Assembly (NCBI GenBank): GCA_017456805.1
Contig: JAFTIQ010000003.1
Span: forward strand, 52,866-116,865
Reading direction: 5' to 3'
Length of the DNA: 64,000 bases
Source of the DNA: Lentisphaeria bacterium
GTDB lineage: Bacteria > Verrucomicrobiota > Lentisphaeria > Victivallales > UBA1829
Shown here: piece by piece, positions 45,804-55,411 of the stretch
Numbering within the stretch: position 1 is the first letter of the stretch
How the letters are laid out: every line of letters starts with the position of its first letter
The notes under the pieces: generated by a model
Told to the model about the DNA's origin: nothing
What the model saw: only the letters and a program-made list of their open reading frames with translations
Database searches by the model: none
Translations under genes and position numbers: made by a program

Positions 45804-47567
45804 ATGAAAAGTAAAATGCCGAAAATCGGGATCCGTCCTACTATTGACGGACGTCGCAAAGGGATTCGCGAATCTCTTGAAGATCAGACAATGAATATGG
45901 CGAAAGCCGCAGCCGCACTTATTGAATCCAATCTTCGTTACCCCAACGGAGAAAAAGTCCAGTGCGTGATCGCTCCTTCCACCATCGGCGGAGTCGCAGA
46001 AGCAGCTGCCTGTGCAGAACTGTTTGCTGCTGAAAACGTTACCGCTACTCTGACCGTCACCCCCTGCTGGTGCTACGGTTCTGAAACCATGGATATGGAT
46101 CCGTTCACCCAGAAAGCTGTCTGGGGATTCAACGGAACCGAACGTCCCGGAGCTGTTTATCTGGCAGCTGTTCTTGCAGCTCATGCCCAGAAAGGACTTC
46201 CCGCTTTTGGAATCTATGGCAGAGATGTTCAGGATGCTTCTGATACAGAAATTCCCGCAGATGTGAAAGAAAAGATTCTCCGTTTTGCCCGTGCCGCTGT
46301 CGCTGCCGGTATGATGCGCGGAAAATCCTATCTCTCCATCGGTTCTGTCGCTATGGGAATCGCAGGATCCATCGTCAATCCCGCTTTCTTTGAAAAATAT
46401 CTCAATATGCGCTGCGAATCTGTTGACATGGTTGAAATCATCCGCCGCGTCAACGAAGGCATTTATGACAAAGAAGAATATGCCAAAGCACGCGAATGGG
46501 TCCGCAAGAACTGCAAGCAGTACAAAGATTTCTGCAATGCAGATGAACTGACCCCGGAACGCTATGAAGAAATGTGGGACTATGTCACCAAGATGTGCAT
46601 GATCGCCCGCGATCTCATGGTTGGAAATCCGAAACTCGCTGAAATGGGATTCGTGGAAGAATCCTGCGGACACAATGCCATCGCCGGCGGATTCCAGGGA
46701 CAGCGTCAGTGGACTGACCACATGCCCAACGGTGACTTCATGGAAACCATTCTCTGCTCTTCCTTCGACTGGAACGGAATCCGCGAAGCAATGGTTCTTG
46801 CAACCGAAAACGATGCCCTCAACGGCGTTGCAATGCTCTTCGGTCACCTGCTTACCGGCAGAGCTCAGGGCTTCTCCGATGTCCGTACATTCTGGAGCCG
46901 GGAAGCTGTCAAACGCGTTACCGGATATGATATGCCCGAACCCGGTTTGATCCACCTGATCAACTCCGGCGCGACCACCGCTGATGCCACCGGTCAGCAG
47001 AGCGATGAAAACGGCAACCCCGTCATGAAACAGTTCTGGGATATCTCCGAAGAAGAAGCTCAGAAGTGCCTGGATGCTGTGAGCTGGGTTCCCGCAAACC
47101 GTCTTTACTTCCGCGGCGGCGGTTATTCCAGCCGCTTCCTGTCCCGCGGCGGTATGCCCATCACCATGAGCCGTATCAACCTGGTGGAAGGTCTCGGCCC
47201 TGTGCTTCAGATCGCTGAAGGTTACACCGCAGAACTGCCTCAGGAAGTTCATGACAAGCTCGATATGCGGACCGACCCGGGCTGGCCCACCACCTGGTTC
47301 GTCCCCCGTCTCACCGGCGAAGGCTGCTTCAAGGATGTCTATACTGTCATGGCAAAATGGGGCGCAAACCACGGTGCTTTCTCCTATGGTCACATCGGCG
47401 CAGATCTCATTACCCTCGCTTCCATGCTCCGGATCCCCGTCTGCATGCACAACGTCGACGAAGACAAGATCTTCCGTCCTGCTGCATGGAACGCATTCGG
47501 AATGGATGTGGAAGGCGCAGACTACCGCGCATGTGCCGCATACGGTCCTGTCTACGGAAAGAAATAA
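45804..47567 (+). CDS. fucI: L-fucose isomerase
   Basis: Mn-dependent aldose-ketose isomerase converting L-fucose to L-fuculose in the cytoplasm; it also acts on D-arabinose in some species. The 587 residues match the family. Visible are the N-terminal [23 protein letters not shown], the [14 protein letters not shown] block, [28 protein letters not shown], and [23 protein letters not shown] near the end. The start at 45804 has AGGAG; the ATG at 45759 overlaps the promoter. Codon use is highly biased toward C-ending codons, as in strongly expressed genes. Fuculokinase and aldolase genes are not adjacent. Fucose use fits a mucin- or algal-glycan feeder. Confidence 0.97.
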   Translation: MKSKMPKIGIRPTIDGRRKGIRESLEDQTMNMAKAAAALIESNLRYPNGEKVQCVIAPSTIGGVAEAAACAELFAAENVTATLTVTPCWCYGSETMDMDPFTQKAVWGFNGTERPGAVYLAAVLAAHAQKGLPAFGIYGRDVQDASDTEIPADVKEKILRFARAAVAAGMMRGKSYLSIGSVAMGIAGSIVNPAFFEKYLNMRCESVDMVEIIRRVNEGIYDKEEYAKAREWVRKNCKQYKDFCNADELTPERYEEMWDYVTKMCMIARDLMVGNPKLAEMGFVEESCGHNAIAGGFQGQRQWTDHMPNGDFMETILCSSFDWNGIREAMVLATENDALNGVAMLFGHLLTGRAQGFSDVRTFWSREAVKRVTGYDMPEPGLIHLINSGATTADATGQQSDENGNPVMKQFWDISEEEAQKCLDAVSWVPANRLYFRGGGYSSRFLSRGGMPITMSRINLVEGLGPVLQIAEGYTAELPQEVHDKLDMRTDPGWPTTWFVPRLTGEGCFKDVYTVMAKWGANHGAFSYGHIGADLITLASMLRIPVCMHNVDEDKIFRPAAWNAFGMDVEGADYRACAAYGPVYGKK

Positions 47568-47587
47568 TTCTTTCTCCCGTGAACAAT

Positions 47588-47624
47588 GCCTGTTCCCGTC
47601 CTCTGACGGGGCAGGCTTTTTTTT
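47588..47624 (+). terminator. Terminator of fucI
   Basis: GCCTG (47588-47592) pairs with CAGGC (47612-47616), with an inner CCCGTC/GACGGG stem, then eight T residues. It separates fucI from the gene at 47673, though leak-through is possible. Confidence 0.92.
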
Positions 47625-47672
47625 AACAGAGGGAGCCCTCTTCATGATTGAAAGGTCAGCGCAAGGTGATTT

Positions 47673-48557
47673 ATGACCCCTTGTCAATTTTCTGAGTACT
47701 GCAAATTATCTCCGGAAGAATCGGAAGCTCTGCTTGACATTCTGAAGGATCCGGAACTGGTTGATTGGGCGCATCAGATCGCCGATCACTGTTTTATCCC
47801 GGAAATTGCCGGAAAAGCTCCGGATTTCCCGGAAGGGGATCGTCTGGCAAAAGCATGGTTTGCTGCCGCCTGTTTCGGGGCAGATGCCGCAAAAGAACAT
47901 TACCGGAAAAAAGGAATCCCTGAATCTGTTCTGTATGAGACCATGACCGATATCACGGCTTGGCTGAGAAATTCCAAACGGAATCACGGCGTGATCGGTT
48001 TAAGCTATGCCCGCCCGTGGGAGGCAAGTTTATGGCATGGGGAAGTCACCCGTCACGGCAGATTGGAATGTAATACGGAATCCTTCTATGACGGTCCGGT
48101 TTTTACCGATGAAAAAGGGAATGTTCTTGTAGAAAAAGGCGATCCTGTGATCCAGCTGCACATTCCGGAAGATGGTCCGATGGATCTGAAATCATGCGGT
48201 CATTCCATGAAACGGATGGCGGATTTTTTTGCAGCGGTGTTCCCGGATTATTCCTGGAAGGGATTTCATTGTGTCAGCTGGCTTTTTGATCCTCAAATCC
48301 TTCCGATGTTTCCGGCTCATTCCAATGTTCTGAAATTTCATGCATTGGGCCGTTCCTATCCGGTGGACATTGCCACAGATACCAAATTCCGGGTTTTCGG
48401 AACATTTGATCCTGCCGAGGTAAAAGAGCCCACCACGCTTCAGCGGAATGTTGCAGAATTTCTCCGTTCCGGCGGAATTTTCAAGGAAGGCGGCTGGTTC
48501 CTGCCGCGCAAAACGATCGAAGCTGTGAACTATGATTTGGAAGCTCTCTTAAAATAA
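47673..48557 (+). CDS. Acyltransferase-domain protein (NAT_N/GNAT_C-like)
   Basis: A 294-residue cytoplasmic protein similar by eye to the two-domain N-acyltransferase family found in gut Clostridia and Lentisphaerota: a helical N-terminal part (about 1-135, with TMTDITAWLRNSKRNHGVIGL) and a GNAT-like C-terminal part (about 140-290, VIQLHIPEDGPMD, FHCVSWLFDPQIL, NVLKFHALGRSYPVD). No acetyl-CoA loop of the classic R/Q-x-x-G-x-G/A kind stands out. An AAGGTG site precedes the ATG. It follows fucI across a terminator. Substrate and biological role are unknown. Confidence 0.72.
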   Translation: MTPCQFSEYCKLSPEESEALLDILKDPELVDWAHQIADHCFIPEIAGKAPDFPEGDRLAKAWFAAACFGADAAKEHYRKKGIPESVLYETMTDITAWLRNSKRNHGVIGLSYARPWEASLWHGEVTRHGRLECNTESFYDGPVFTDEKGNVLVEKGDPVIQLHIPEDGPMDLKSCGHSMKRMADFFAAVFPDYSWKGFHCVSWLFDPQILPMFPAHSNVLKFHALGRSYPVDIATDTKFRVFGTFDPAEVKEPTTLQRNVAEFLRSGGIFKEGGWFLPRKTIEAVNYDLEALLK

Positions 48558-48579
48558 AAGCTCCGATGACCGGAAAATC

Positions 48580-48615
48580 AAAGGGCAGACCCCGCTGTAT
48601 TGGGATCTGCCCTTT
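48580..48615. terminator. Bidirectional terminator between convergent genes
   Basis: AAAGGGCAGA (48580-48589) pairs with TCTGCCCTTT (48606-48615), plus inner CCC/GGG pairs. It serves the acyltransferase gene (plus) and the AIDA giant (minus). Confidence 0.85.
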
Positions 48616-48636
48616 CCCATTTTACAGAATGACAGC

Positions 48637-51600
48637 TTAAACCGCCAGGAGAGGAAGTGCTGTCGTCATGCCGCTGTTCCAGAGCGGTTCGATATCGACC
48701 GCAGCTGTGAGAGCAGGTTCAGCAGCCATTCCCGGAGCAGTTTCACCCAGCAGATCCAATGCCGTTCCGGACAATGCACCGGTATCGGCTGCAGTTGCAA
48801 GATCCGGCAGAGAATCATAGCCGGAAAGCAGATTTTCTGTTTCATCCGCTTCGGAAGCATCCCATGCATCCGTTGCCGTTGCATCACAAACTTTCAAAGT
48901 CAAAGCCTTACTGTTTGTTGCATCATCGAAACAATAGAGCGAATAGGTCTTACCGTCATAAGTCAAACTCTTTGTTGTTGAGAAGGTTCCGACTTCCGTA
49001 CCATCGACTTCAAGCGTGAACGTACCTTTCTTAGCTTCCAAAGCCCAGTTAGCAAGGATATAAGAACCGCTTGCCTGATCCGCACTGACAGAAATCGTCA
49101 TATCCGCTTCGCGGGCAACATAATAACTGTTGAGCATTGCCTCGCGATAGGATTCCTGCATTGCAGATGCAGCGCGACCAGACACGTCAAAGGTAATAGA
49201 TGTTTCATCCGTCACAACCGCATTCCCCGCAAGGTTTGCCCGACCGTGAATGACCGTTTCCCCAAGCAGTTTTCCGCCGTCGTTGCAAGTAAGCGTTCCG
49301 TAAACTTCATTATTGGTCGCCGCCGCACCGGACATGACAGTCAAACCGCCGCCGGAACTGACAACGGTATCATAAGAAGCTGCGCCGGAACCAACCATCA
49401 GATAGGAGCCGTAATCAACTTTGTTCAAAGAAGCCATTCCGCCCAGATAAACGGAGGCAACCGTTCCGCGCTGGAAGTTTGTGTTTGACATCGTTCCGCC
49501 GGAAATATGCACCCGCGCTCCATAACTTGTTACGGTATCCGTTACCATTCCTTTGGAATATACATACATGATACCATTCGTCATGAGTTTGGTATCATCT
49601 GCGCTTCCGCCGGAGAGAATGCTGATCGCACCGCCGTCTTTGGTGATACAGCCGCTTGCCGTTCCGCCAGAGGATACCCGGATCGTTCCGCCGGCAGAGG
49701 CAATCTGAGACTGACGGACAGCTCCGCTTTCCACAGTCATGGAACCGCCGTAAATCAGGTTTGCATAGCAGGTTCCGCCATAATATCTCAGTACACCGTC
49801 ATTTTTCACGGTGACGTTGTTCACTTTCCCACCGTCATACACCGCAAGAATTCCGCTGGATTGAACGGTTGTACTGTTGAGCTGACCGCCGCTGAGAACA
49901 TTTGCTGTTCCTTTTCCGTTGTAGAACAGGGTATTGACTGTTCCGCCGGAGGAGATGTTGAGCAATCCGGAAGAATAGAGATTCACGCCGAACATGGAAC
50001 CACCGCTGGAAACATACGCTTTTCCGCCGTTGAATACAGAGGTGTAATTGGCTTTCCCCGCAACATGCAGAATTCCGCCCACACTGACCTTCATATTGGA
50101 GACGACCCCACCGGAATAAACGGAAGTTTCTCCGTAATAGAGCGACGCTCCTTTCACGACCGTATTGGAATGGACCGTCATATCTCCGGAAACCGTAAGC
50201 CCGCTGATGGTGTTGGAGGCAAACGTCACATTCGCACCGTCAGCCACAGAAACCCAGCCGCCGTTTTCCACCACCGCCTTTGCCGTCGCGCCGGAGGAGA
50301 TGTACATGTAACCGGATCTGTTGACTGTTGTTTGGTTCGCAACTGCGCCGGAAGAAAGGAACATTCCGGCATTTACATTCAGCGTTGTACTGTTGGCTGT
50401 CCCGCCGCTGGAAACATACAAGGCGTTGGAAACGACTGTGTTGTTGGCTGTCCCCCCGGAGAAGATCATCATACTGCCATAGTAATTGACCGTTGTGCTC
50501 TCTGCCACGCCGCCGGACATGACATACATGGAGCCGGAAACCACTTTTTTGGACATTTCTGCCGCAGATGAATACAATGTCTGCCCGGATCCCAAATAAA
50601 CTCCGGAATATGTTTTTGTATAAGTAACATAAGCACCGTTCTTGGCATTGATCTGACCGGAGAAGGGAGTCCAATTCACATTCAATGCTGTTCCGCCGGA
50701 GCTGATGTACAAATAACTTCCGGAATCGACCATTGTGTAATTGGCTCTCGCGCCGGAGGAGATATACATGCGGCCCTGCTTATGAAGATTGGTATTATTA
50801 GCCGTTCCACCGGAAGAGATGCTCATGGATCCGTAAGCATTGATACTTGTCTGGCTGGCAAGCCCGCCGTCAGAAACGTGAATGACATCACCGGAACTGA
50901 TGACGGCAGAATTTGCCGTTCCGCCGCTGGAGATATATACATCACCGGTGGTATTGTTTGCCACACCGCCGTCGTAAACGATGAGACTTCCCGCTGTAAC
51001 AGAGATTCTGTTTGCCGTTCCTCCGCTGGAAACATAGATCCGACCGTAAGTTCCTTTATTCTGGAAGTCATTCAGCACACCGCCATCGGAAACCCAGAGA
51101 GCCCCATAATTGGAGCCGCCGGAAACAGTTCCGCCGGAGACATACATGCTGGCATAATATTCATTCACAATGTTTTCTGCTTTGCCCGCGACAATGAAAT
51201 CTCCCGCCCTGGAAACGTAAATATTTTTTGCAGAGGCATCGCTTGCAATTTCAATTTGATATCCGCTTGAAACCCGCAAATCTGCAAATATTCCGTTGGA
51301 AATGTTATATGCACTTCCATTACCGTCGGTCGCCTGAAGCAAGGTGTCGGAAGTAACTGTAACATAAAGCTCATCTCTGCTGTCAAGAACGATCCCGGTT
51401 GCGCTTCCGCCGCCCTTCAGCTGAAGCAATCCGCCGCCAGAAGCAGTCGGAGCACCGTCTTTCAGATATCCGCCGGAAGAAATCACAAGATTTGCAAATT
51501 TTCCGTTGGAAACAATCCCTCCGGAAAGGATTTCGCCATACCCCATGCTTGCCCCGGAATCAAACTCCGCAAATGCTCCGTTAGAGACATAGAGTCCGCT

Positions 51601-53508
51601 GACATACGCACCGGATGCCGCCGTAAGCGTTCCACCGCTTTTCAAATGCGTGTTATAAGCGGAAGTCATATCTCCCATATATTGAGAGCCATGGACCGTC
51701 GTATTGCTCAAAACAGCAAAGCTGACCGCTGATTGGACACCATACACAGTTGCATCAAAAGCAAAAGCCTTATTATAACCTGAAGAACCTTCGAGCAGCT
51801 GCGTTCCGCCGGAGGAAATCACTGTATCATAAGATTCGGTACGGTAAACACTCTGAACCGCACCGGAACTGATTTGTGTTCTGTATGAACTTGCCAAAAC
51901 GTCAAGAATCTGAACCGCACCGTTTTTCAAGACTGTATCATAATCAATAGCATCATCATTATATTCATACAGATAACCGCCATCTACGACAGTATTGCTT
52001 GCAACACCGTAAAGCAGCATCGAACCGCCGGAACTCACGGTTGTCCTGTAAGTCTCTGCCAGATATGAAATCTGATGAGTTCCGCCGCTGGAAACAACCG
52101 TATCATACGTGACAGCTCCGTTATCCCCGAGGAATCCGCCGGATTTCACCACAGCACCGGAAATCACAGCTTTGGCATTGCCGATCGCGCTCCCGCTTCC
52201 ACCGATCTCCAGCGGAGAGGAAAATGTCATACCGGAAATTTCCAATGTTCCACCGAAGACAGATGTATTTCCCTGAACAACAGTACCGCTGACGACGTAC
52301 GTTTTGCCTCCACGCATAGTTAAAGTGTCAATCACAGCTCCGCTGTAAGCTGACAACATTCCGCCGCTCACCGTGGTATTGACTGCGGAGTTTCCGGAAC
52401 TCACATACATATTTCCGACAACTGTTGTATCTGAAGCCTTTGCTCCATTTTGCATGTACAGGTACCCGTAATAATATCCTCCGTGCGGATCAGGTTCTTT
52501 CCCTACTGTGACATGATCAAGCTGGGCACCCACTGCATAAAGAGATCCATTAAAATCGAAATTCTCAATACGTCCGGATACTTGAGCATCCTGATTGAAA
52601 TCGGTAATAAATGCAGCATCACTGCCATGGTGTGTAAGAAGTTTGTCTAGCCAGCCATGAGCAATGCCGCCGCTGGAATGTAACGTAATATCAGTTGCTG
52701 AACCGGAAATCCCCACGTGCAGGACTCCGCCGCTGGAGACGGTGATATCATCGGCATAGGCAGAATAATACATACTGGTCTTGCTGTCGTATTCACGTCT
52801 CATAAGAGTAACGGTTGCGCCATTTCCAATCGTTGTTGCGCTGACATACTGATCAGCATAAATGAGGTAATTTCCATTGGTCAGATTTGCACCGCTGATA
52901 TTGTCAAAATAGTAAAGAACAGTATGACATCCGGAAGCTCTGCACGAGTTAAATCCGTACGGATCTGTTGTTGTTGGTTTAATATACCACAGCTGACCTC
53001 CGCCGTTCCAGTTGCCGGTCAGTTCAGCTGCGTGACTGCTGCATGCGTACTGATACAACCCGGTTCCGCCATGGTCAAGGGTGCCAAGCAAATGATCGGT
53101 TTCATGGGAAATGGTATCAACGATCTGAGTATTGCTGGCAGAGGAGTCAAGCATTACAAAGGCATTATCGGATTTGTTAGCATTGCCTTTATCAACAGTT
53201 TCTGCAAGCCCGGCAAAGTTTCCATATTGATCAAAATCGTCGGTTTTTCCAACGTAAACAGTAGAATATTCGCCGTCAATCGGACGTTCGGTGACAAATT
53301 TCACTCCGGAAGAAGCATATCTTTCATTCAAAGCGGCAACGATTTCCGCAATCCGTTCTTCAGAAAGTTTGGAATCTTCTACAACGACACCATCAACGTT
53401 TAAAATTTCGCCATTGTAGGACGTAATTTCACCATCAAAGTCCAGATAAACTGTCTGGTTCAGTTGCGGGACCGTTTGCACCCCGCCGGATTGGATCAGC
53501 TGTGACAT
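48637..53508 (-). CDS. Giant AIDA-repeat surface protein with N-terminal metzincin-like domain
   Basis: A 1623-residue protein. Residues 1-150 include YLDFDGEITSYNGEILNVDG and a zinc-protease-like HETDHLLGTLDHGG at 135-148: H135, E136 and H139 fit HExxH, G142 follows, and the third ligand would be D145 (as in snapalysin) or H146. From about residue 290 to 1460 run dozens of AIDA-type repeats built on VSSGGT-ANxTxVxxxGxMYISSGG, which fold as a beta helix. A non-repeat C-terminal domain (about 1475-1580, MTISVSADQASGSYILANW) and a short tail follow. No signal peptide is present after the start at 53508, which has a GGAGATGAAGAA site; the ORF upstream to 53712 reads through intergenic repeats. 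Export may use a non-Sec route. No beta-barrel autotransporter domain is seen. Confidence 0.85.
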   Translation of the reverse strand: MSQLIQSGGVQTVPQLNQTVYLDFDGEITSYNGEILNVDGVVVEDSKLSEERIAEIVAALNERYASSGVKFVTERPIDGEYSTVYVGKTDDFDQYGNFAGLAETVDKGNANKSDNAFVMLDSSASNTQIVDTISHETDHLLGTLDHGGTGLYQYACSSHAAELTGNWNGGGQLWYIKPTTTDPYGFNSCRASGCHTVLYYFDNISGANLTNGNYLIYADQYVSATTIGNGATVTLMRREYDSKTSMYYSAYADDITVSSGGVLHVGISGSATDITLHSSGGIAHGWLDKLLTHHGSDAAFITDFNQDAQVSGRIENFDFNGSLYAVGAQLDHVTVGKEPDPHGGYYYGYLYMQNGAKASDTTVVGNMYVSSGNSAVNTTVSGGMLSAYSGAVIDTLTMRGGKTYVVSGTVVQGNTSVFGGTLEISGMTFSSPLEIGGSGSAIGNAKAVISGAVVKSGGFLGDNGAVTYDTVVSSGGTHQISYLAETYRTTVSSGGSMLLYGVASNTVVDGGYLYEYNDDAIDYDTVLKNGAVQILDVLASSYRTQISSGAVQSVYRTESYDTVISSGGTQLLEGSSGYNKAFAFDATVYGVQSAVSFAVLSNTTVHGSQYMGDMTSAYNTHLKSGGTLTAASGAYVSGLYVSNGAFAEFDSGASMGYGEILSGGIVSNGKFANLVISSGGYLKDGAPTASGGGLLQLKGGGSATGIVLDSRDELYVTVTSDTLLQATDGNGSAYNISNGIFADLRVSSGYQIEIASDASAKNIYVSRAGDFIVAGKAENIVNEYYASMYVSGGTVSGGSNYGALWVSDGGVLNDFQNKGTYGRIYVSSGGTANRISVTAGSLIVYDGGVANNTTGDVYISSGGTANSAVISSGDVIHVSDGGLASQTSINAYGSMSISSGGTANNTNLHKQGRMYISSGARANYTMVDSGSYLYISSGGTALNVNWTPFSGQINAKNGAYVTYTKTYSGVYLGSGQTLYSSAAEMSKKVVSGSMYVMSGGVAESTTVNYYGSMMIFSGGTANNTVVSNALYVSSGGTANSTTLNVNAGMFLSSGAVANQTTVNRSGYMYISSGATAKAVVENGGWVSVADGANVTFASNTISGLTVSGDMTVHSNTVVKGASLYYGETSVYSGGVVSNMKVSVGGILHVAGKANYTSVFNGGKAYVSSGGSMFGVNLYSSGLLNISSGGTVNTLFYNGKGTANVLSGGQLNSTTVQSSGILAVYDGGKVNNVTVKNDGVLRYYGGTCYANLIYGGSMTVESGAVRQSQIASAGGTIRVSSGGTASGCITKDGGAISILSGGSADDTKLMTNGIMYVYSKGMVTDTVTSYGARVHISGGTMSNTNFQRGTVASVYLGGMASLNKVDYGSYLMVGSGAASYDTVVSSGGGLTVMSGAAATNNEVYGTLTCNDGGKLLGETVIHGRANLAGNAVVTDETSITFDVSGRAASAMQESYREAMLNSYYVAREADMTISVSADQASGSYILANWALEAKKGTFTLEVDGTEVGTFSTTKSLTYDGKTYSLYCFDDATNSKALTLKVCDATATDAWDASEADETENLLSGYDSLPDLATAADTGALSGTALDLLGETAPGMAAEPALTAAVDIEPLWNSGMTTALPLLAV

Positions 53509-53612
53509 TTCTTCATCTCCCTGAATTATAAAAATTATATTTCGTAGAAATATACTATACAACATGATGAATGTCAAGCCGAAAGAGTGGATTCTCAATA
53601 AAAAATTGGAGT

Positions 53613-53844
53613 GTTGCAAAACCTGAAATTTGAAAGCACATTTTCGTACGGAGAAAACAGAGTGTACTGAGTGTACGGAGGCATTTTTGGTTATTACCGA
53701 CCGATTTTTCAAAAGAAATAAAAATTTTTCTCTTGGGTAACGGTTGTTTTAATTACCAAACCACCTCCGTAATCTCTGTAAACTCCGTTCACTCTGTTCA
53801 AAAGACTCAATGAAAATGCGTTTTCTGTATGCAGGTTTTGCAAC
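53613..53844. repeat. Imperfect inverted repeat built of 9-nt units
   Basis: The 450-bp gap between the AIDA gene and 53956 has two diverged inverted arms, 53613-53697 and 53751-53844. Their outer ends match over 13 bases (GTTGCAAAACCTG and its complement). Each arm holds four tandem 9-nt units of the form ACNGAGNNN (left 53648-53683; right, on the minus strand, 53797-53762). The 53-bp centre is AT-rich. A transcript would fold into a long stem. It resembles a miniature mobile or regulatory element, but I know no named family. Confidence 0.65.
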
Positions 53845-53893
53845 AGCCGCCGCTTCTGATGAATAAGGATCCTGATACAAGAGTATTTTCGAC

Positions 53894-53921
53894 TTGAAAA
53901 AAGTCTTTTTTGCTGTATTGT
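53894..53921 (+). promoter_or_regulatory. Promoter of the small membrane protein gene
   Basis: TTGAAA (53894-53899), a 16-nt spacer and TATTGT (53916-53921), 35 bp upstream of the start at 53956. Confidence 0.65.
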
Positions 53922-53955
53922 ACCGCAATTACTGAATAACGGGAAGGGACTTCTT

Positions 53956-54441
53956 ATGAAAAATACATTCGGTAAACAGAATTTCTTCATCAGAACCTCC
54001 GGAAAACAAATGAATACAGCTCAGAAAAAACTGTTGAAACGCATCCTTTCTTTTTATGCCGCCGCAATGTTTTTGCCGATGCTGCTTTACGGAGTCTATG
54101 AAGGCTGGTTTCACTATACGTTCTACCGGGATTATAAAACGCTCCGGACAATAAAGTTGAGCCATCTTTACGACAACAAATATGAGCGGTTTGAAATCGA
54201 TTTGCCTGTTCAGTTTGTTCCGGAAAGACATGATTCAAATGTTGTACAAAAACTGATTGTCCGTGCAGAAAACAGAAAAGTCTTTCTGATTCTCCGTTAC
54301 GATGATAACCGTGTTCAGCTTGAGCCGTTTCCTGCCAAACGCTATCTCTGGTCGAACCGGTATTATAAAGCCTGTTATGAAGTCAGCAGTCCGGAGGCAG
54401 CAGCAAAATTGCAAGAGCTTCTGGAGAGCTCTCCGGAATGA
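53956..54441 (+). CDS. Small single-pass membrane protein of unknown function
   Basis: A 161-residue protein with one membrane helix (about residues 30-50, ILSFYAAAMFLPMLLYGVYE) and a basic N-terminus, so it is probably anchored with its 110-residue C-terminal part outside the cytoplasm. The C-terminal part (KLIVRAENRKVFLILRYDDNRVQL, then ASPEAAAKLQELLESS-like end) gives no family I recognise. An AAGGGA site precedes the ATG at 53956; an ATG at 54010 would still keep the helix. It is followed after about 150 bp by the exonuclease operon. Confidence 0.65.
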   Translation: MKNTFGKQNFFIRTSGKQMNTAQKKLLKRILSFYAAAMFLPMLLYGVYEGWFHYTFYRDYKTLRTIKLSHLYDNKYERFEIDLPVQFVPERHDSNVVQKLIVRAENRKVFLILRYDDNRVQLEPFPAKRYLWSNRYYKACYEVSSPEAAAKLQELLESSPE

Positions 54442-54594
54442 TTTTTTCCCGGAAAACAGGATTTTCTCTGACAAAGCGTTTTTTTTCGTCGATTTTTACA
54501 AAACGCTCTGGAAAAAATTGCATTTTGATGCTAAAGTACCCTACCATTACCGGGGGTTGTGAAAAATACCGGAACCCGGAGCAAAGGAGAAAAA

Positions 54595-55407
54595 ATGAAA
54601 GATTTGATCACAAAGCGCCCATTGGTATTTTTTGACCTTGAAACGACAGGGACCAATATTCAGAATGACCGGATCGTGGAGATTTCGATCGTCAAGATCT
54701 CTCCGGATGGAAGCCGGGAAGTCAAGACCCGCCGTCTGAACCCGGAAATGCACATTCCGGAAGAAGCATCCGCCGTTCATGGGATCTATGATAAAGATGT
54801 GGAAAATGAGCCGACCTTCCGTCAGATCTCCCAGAGCCTTTACATTTATCTGGAAGATTGCGATCTGGGCGGTTACAATATCGTAAAATTCGATGTCCCT
54901 GTCCTGGTGAAAGAGTTCTCCCGGGCAGGTTTGCAGTTCTCTCTGGAAAACCGCCGGATTGTGGATGCTTACAATCTCTATTGCAAGATGGAGCCCCGGA
55001 CTCTTTCCGCCGCTTATAAACGGTTCTGCGGCAAGAGTTTGGAAGATGCCCACTCTGCGGAAGCAGATACCCTTGCGACAGTGGAAGTGTTTGAAGCGGA
55101 ACTGGAACGTTATTCTGCAATGGCAAAAGAAGAAATGCCGGAAGATGTGGAATTTGCCAAAGATCTTGATGTGATCCACAAACTCTGCAATCCTGTGATC
55201 CAGGATGCGGTGGATCCGGAAGGAAAATTCCGCTGGAGAGGAGAAGAGGTGATCATCGGATTCGGAAAAAACAGCGGAGTTCCGCTCCGTCAGATCGCAG
55301 TGGAAAACCCTGATTTTCTGCGGTGGATCCTCCGTGCCGATTTCTCTCAGGAAGTCAAACAGATCGCACAGAATGCACTGAAGGGATTTTTCCCGGAAAA
55401 GAAATAA
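54595..55407 (+). CDS. DEDDh 3'-5' exonuclease (DNA polymerase III epsilon-like) with C-terminal GKxxG domain
   Basis: A 270-residue cytoplasmic nuclease. The DEDDh exonuclease domain fills residues about 8-170: VFFDLETTGTN (Exo I), NIVKFDVPVLVKEF (Exo II) and HSAEADTLAT (Exo III, the DEDDh His and Asp). Residues about 210-270 match a short domain seen after such exonucleases and in QSregVF-type proteins (IGFGKNSGVPLRQIAVENPDFLRWIL). It may act in proofreading or repair rather than as the replicative epsilon subunit. AAAGGAG precedes the start at 54595. It is the first gene of a tight six-gene operon. Confidence 0.88.
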   Translation: MKDLITKRPLVFFDLETTGTNIQNDRIVEISIVKISPDGSREVKTRRLNPEMHIPEEASAVHGIYDKDVENEPTFRQISQSLYIYLEDCDLGGYNIVKFDVPVLVKEFSRAGLQFSLENRRIVDAYNLYCKMEPRTLSAAYKRFCGKSLEDAHSAEADTLATVEVFEAELERYSAMAKEEMPEDVEFAKDLDVIHKLCNPVIQDAVDPEGKFRWRGEEVIIGFGKNSGVPLRQIAVENPDFLRWILRADFSQEVKQIAQNALKGFFPEKK

Positions 55408-55411
55408 CTCT

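Noticed and set aside
45798..47687. Antisense open frame of 629 codons opposite fucI
   Set aside because: It is a shadow of the strong codon bias of fucI; no ribosome site, low-complexity protein, no family match.
53509..53712. Upstream extension of the AIDA protein to an ATG at 53712
   Set aside because: The extension translates the 9-nt repeat arm (SVHSVHSVFSV-type peptide), has no ribosome site, and the strong start is at 53508.
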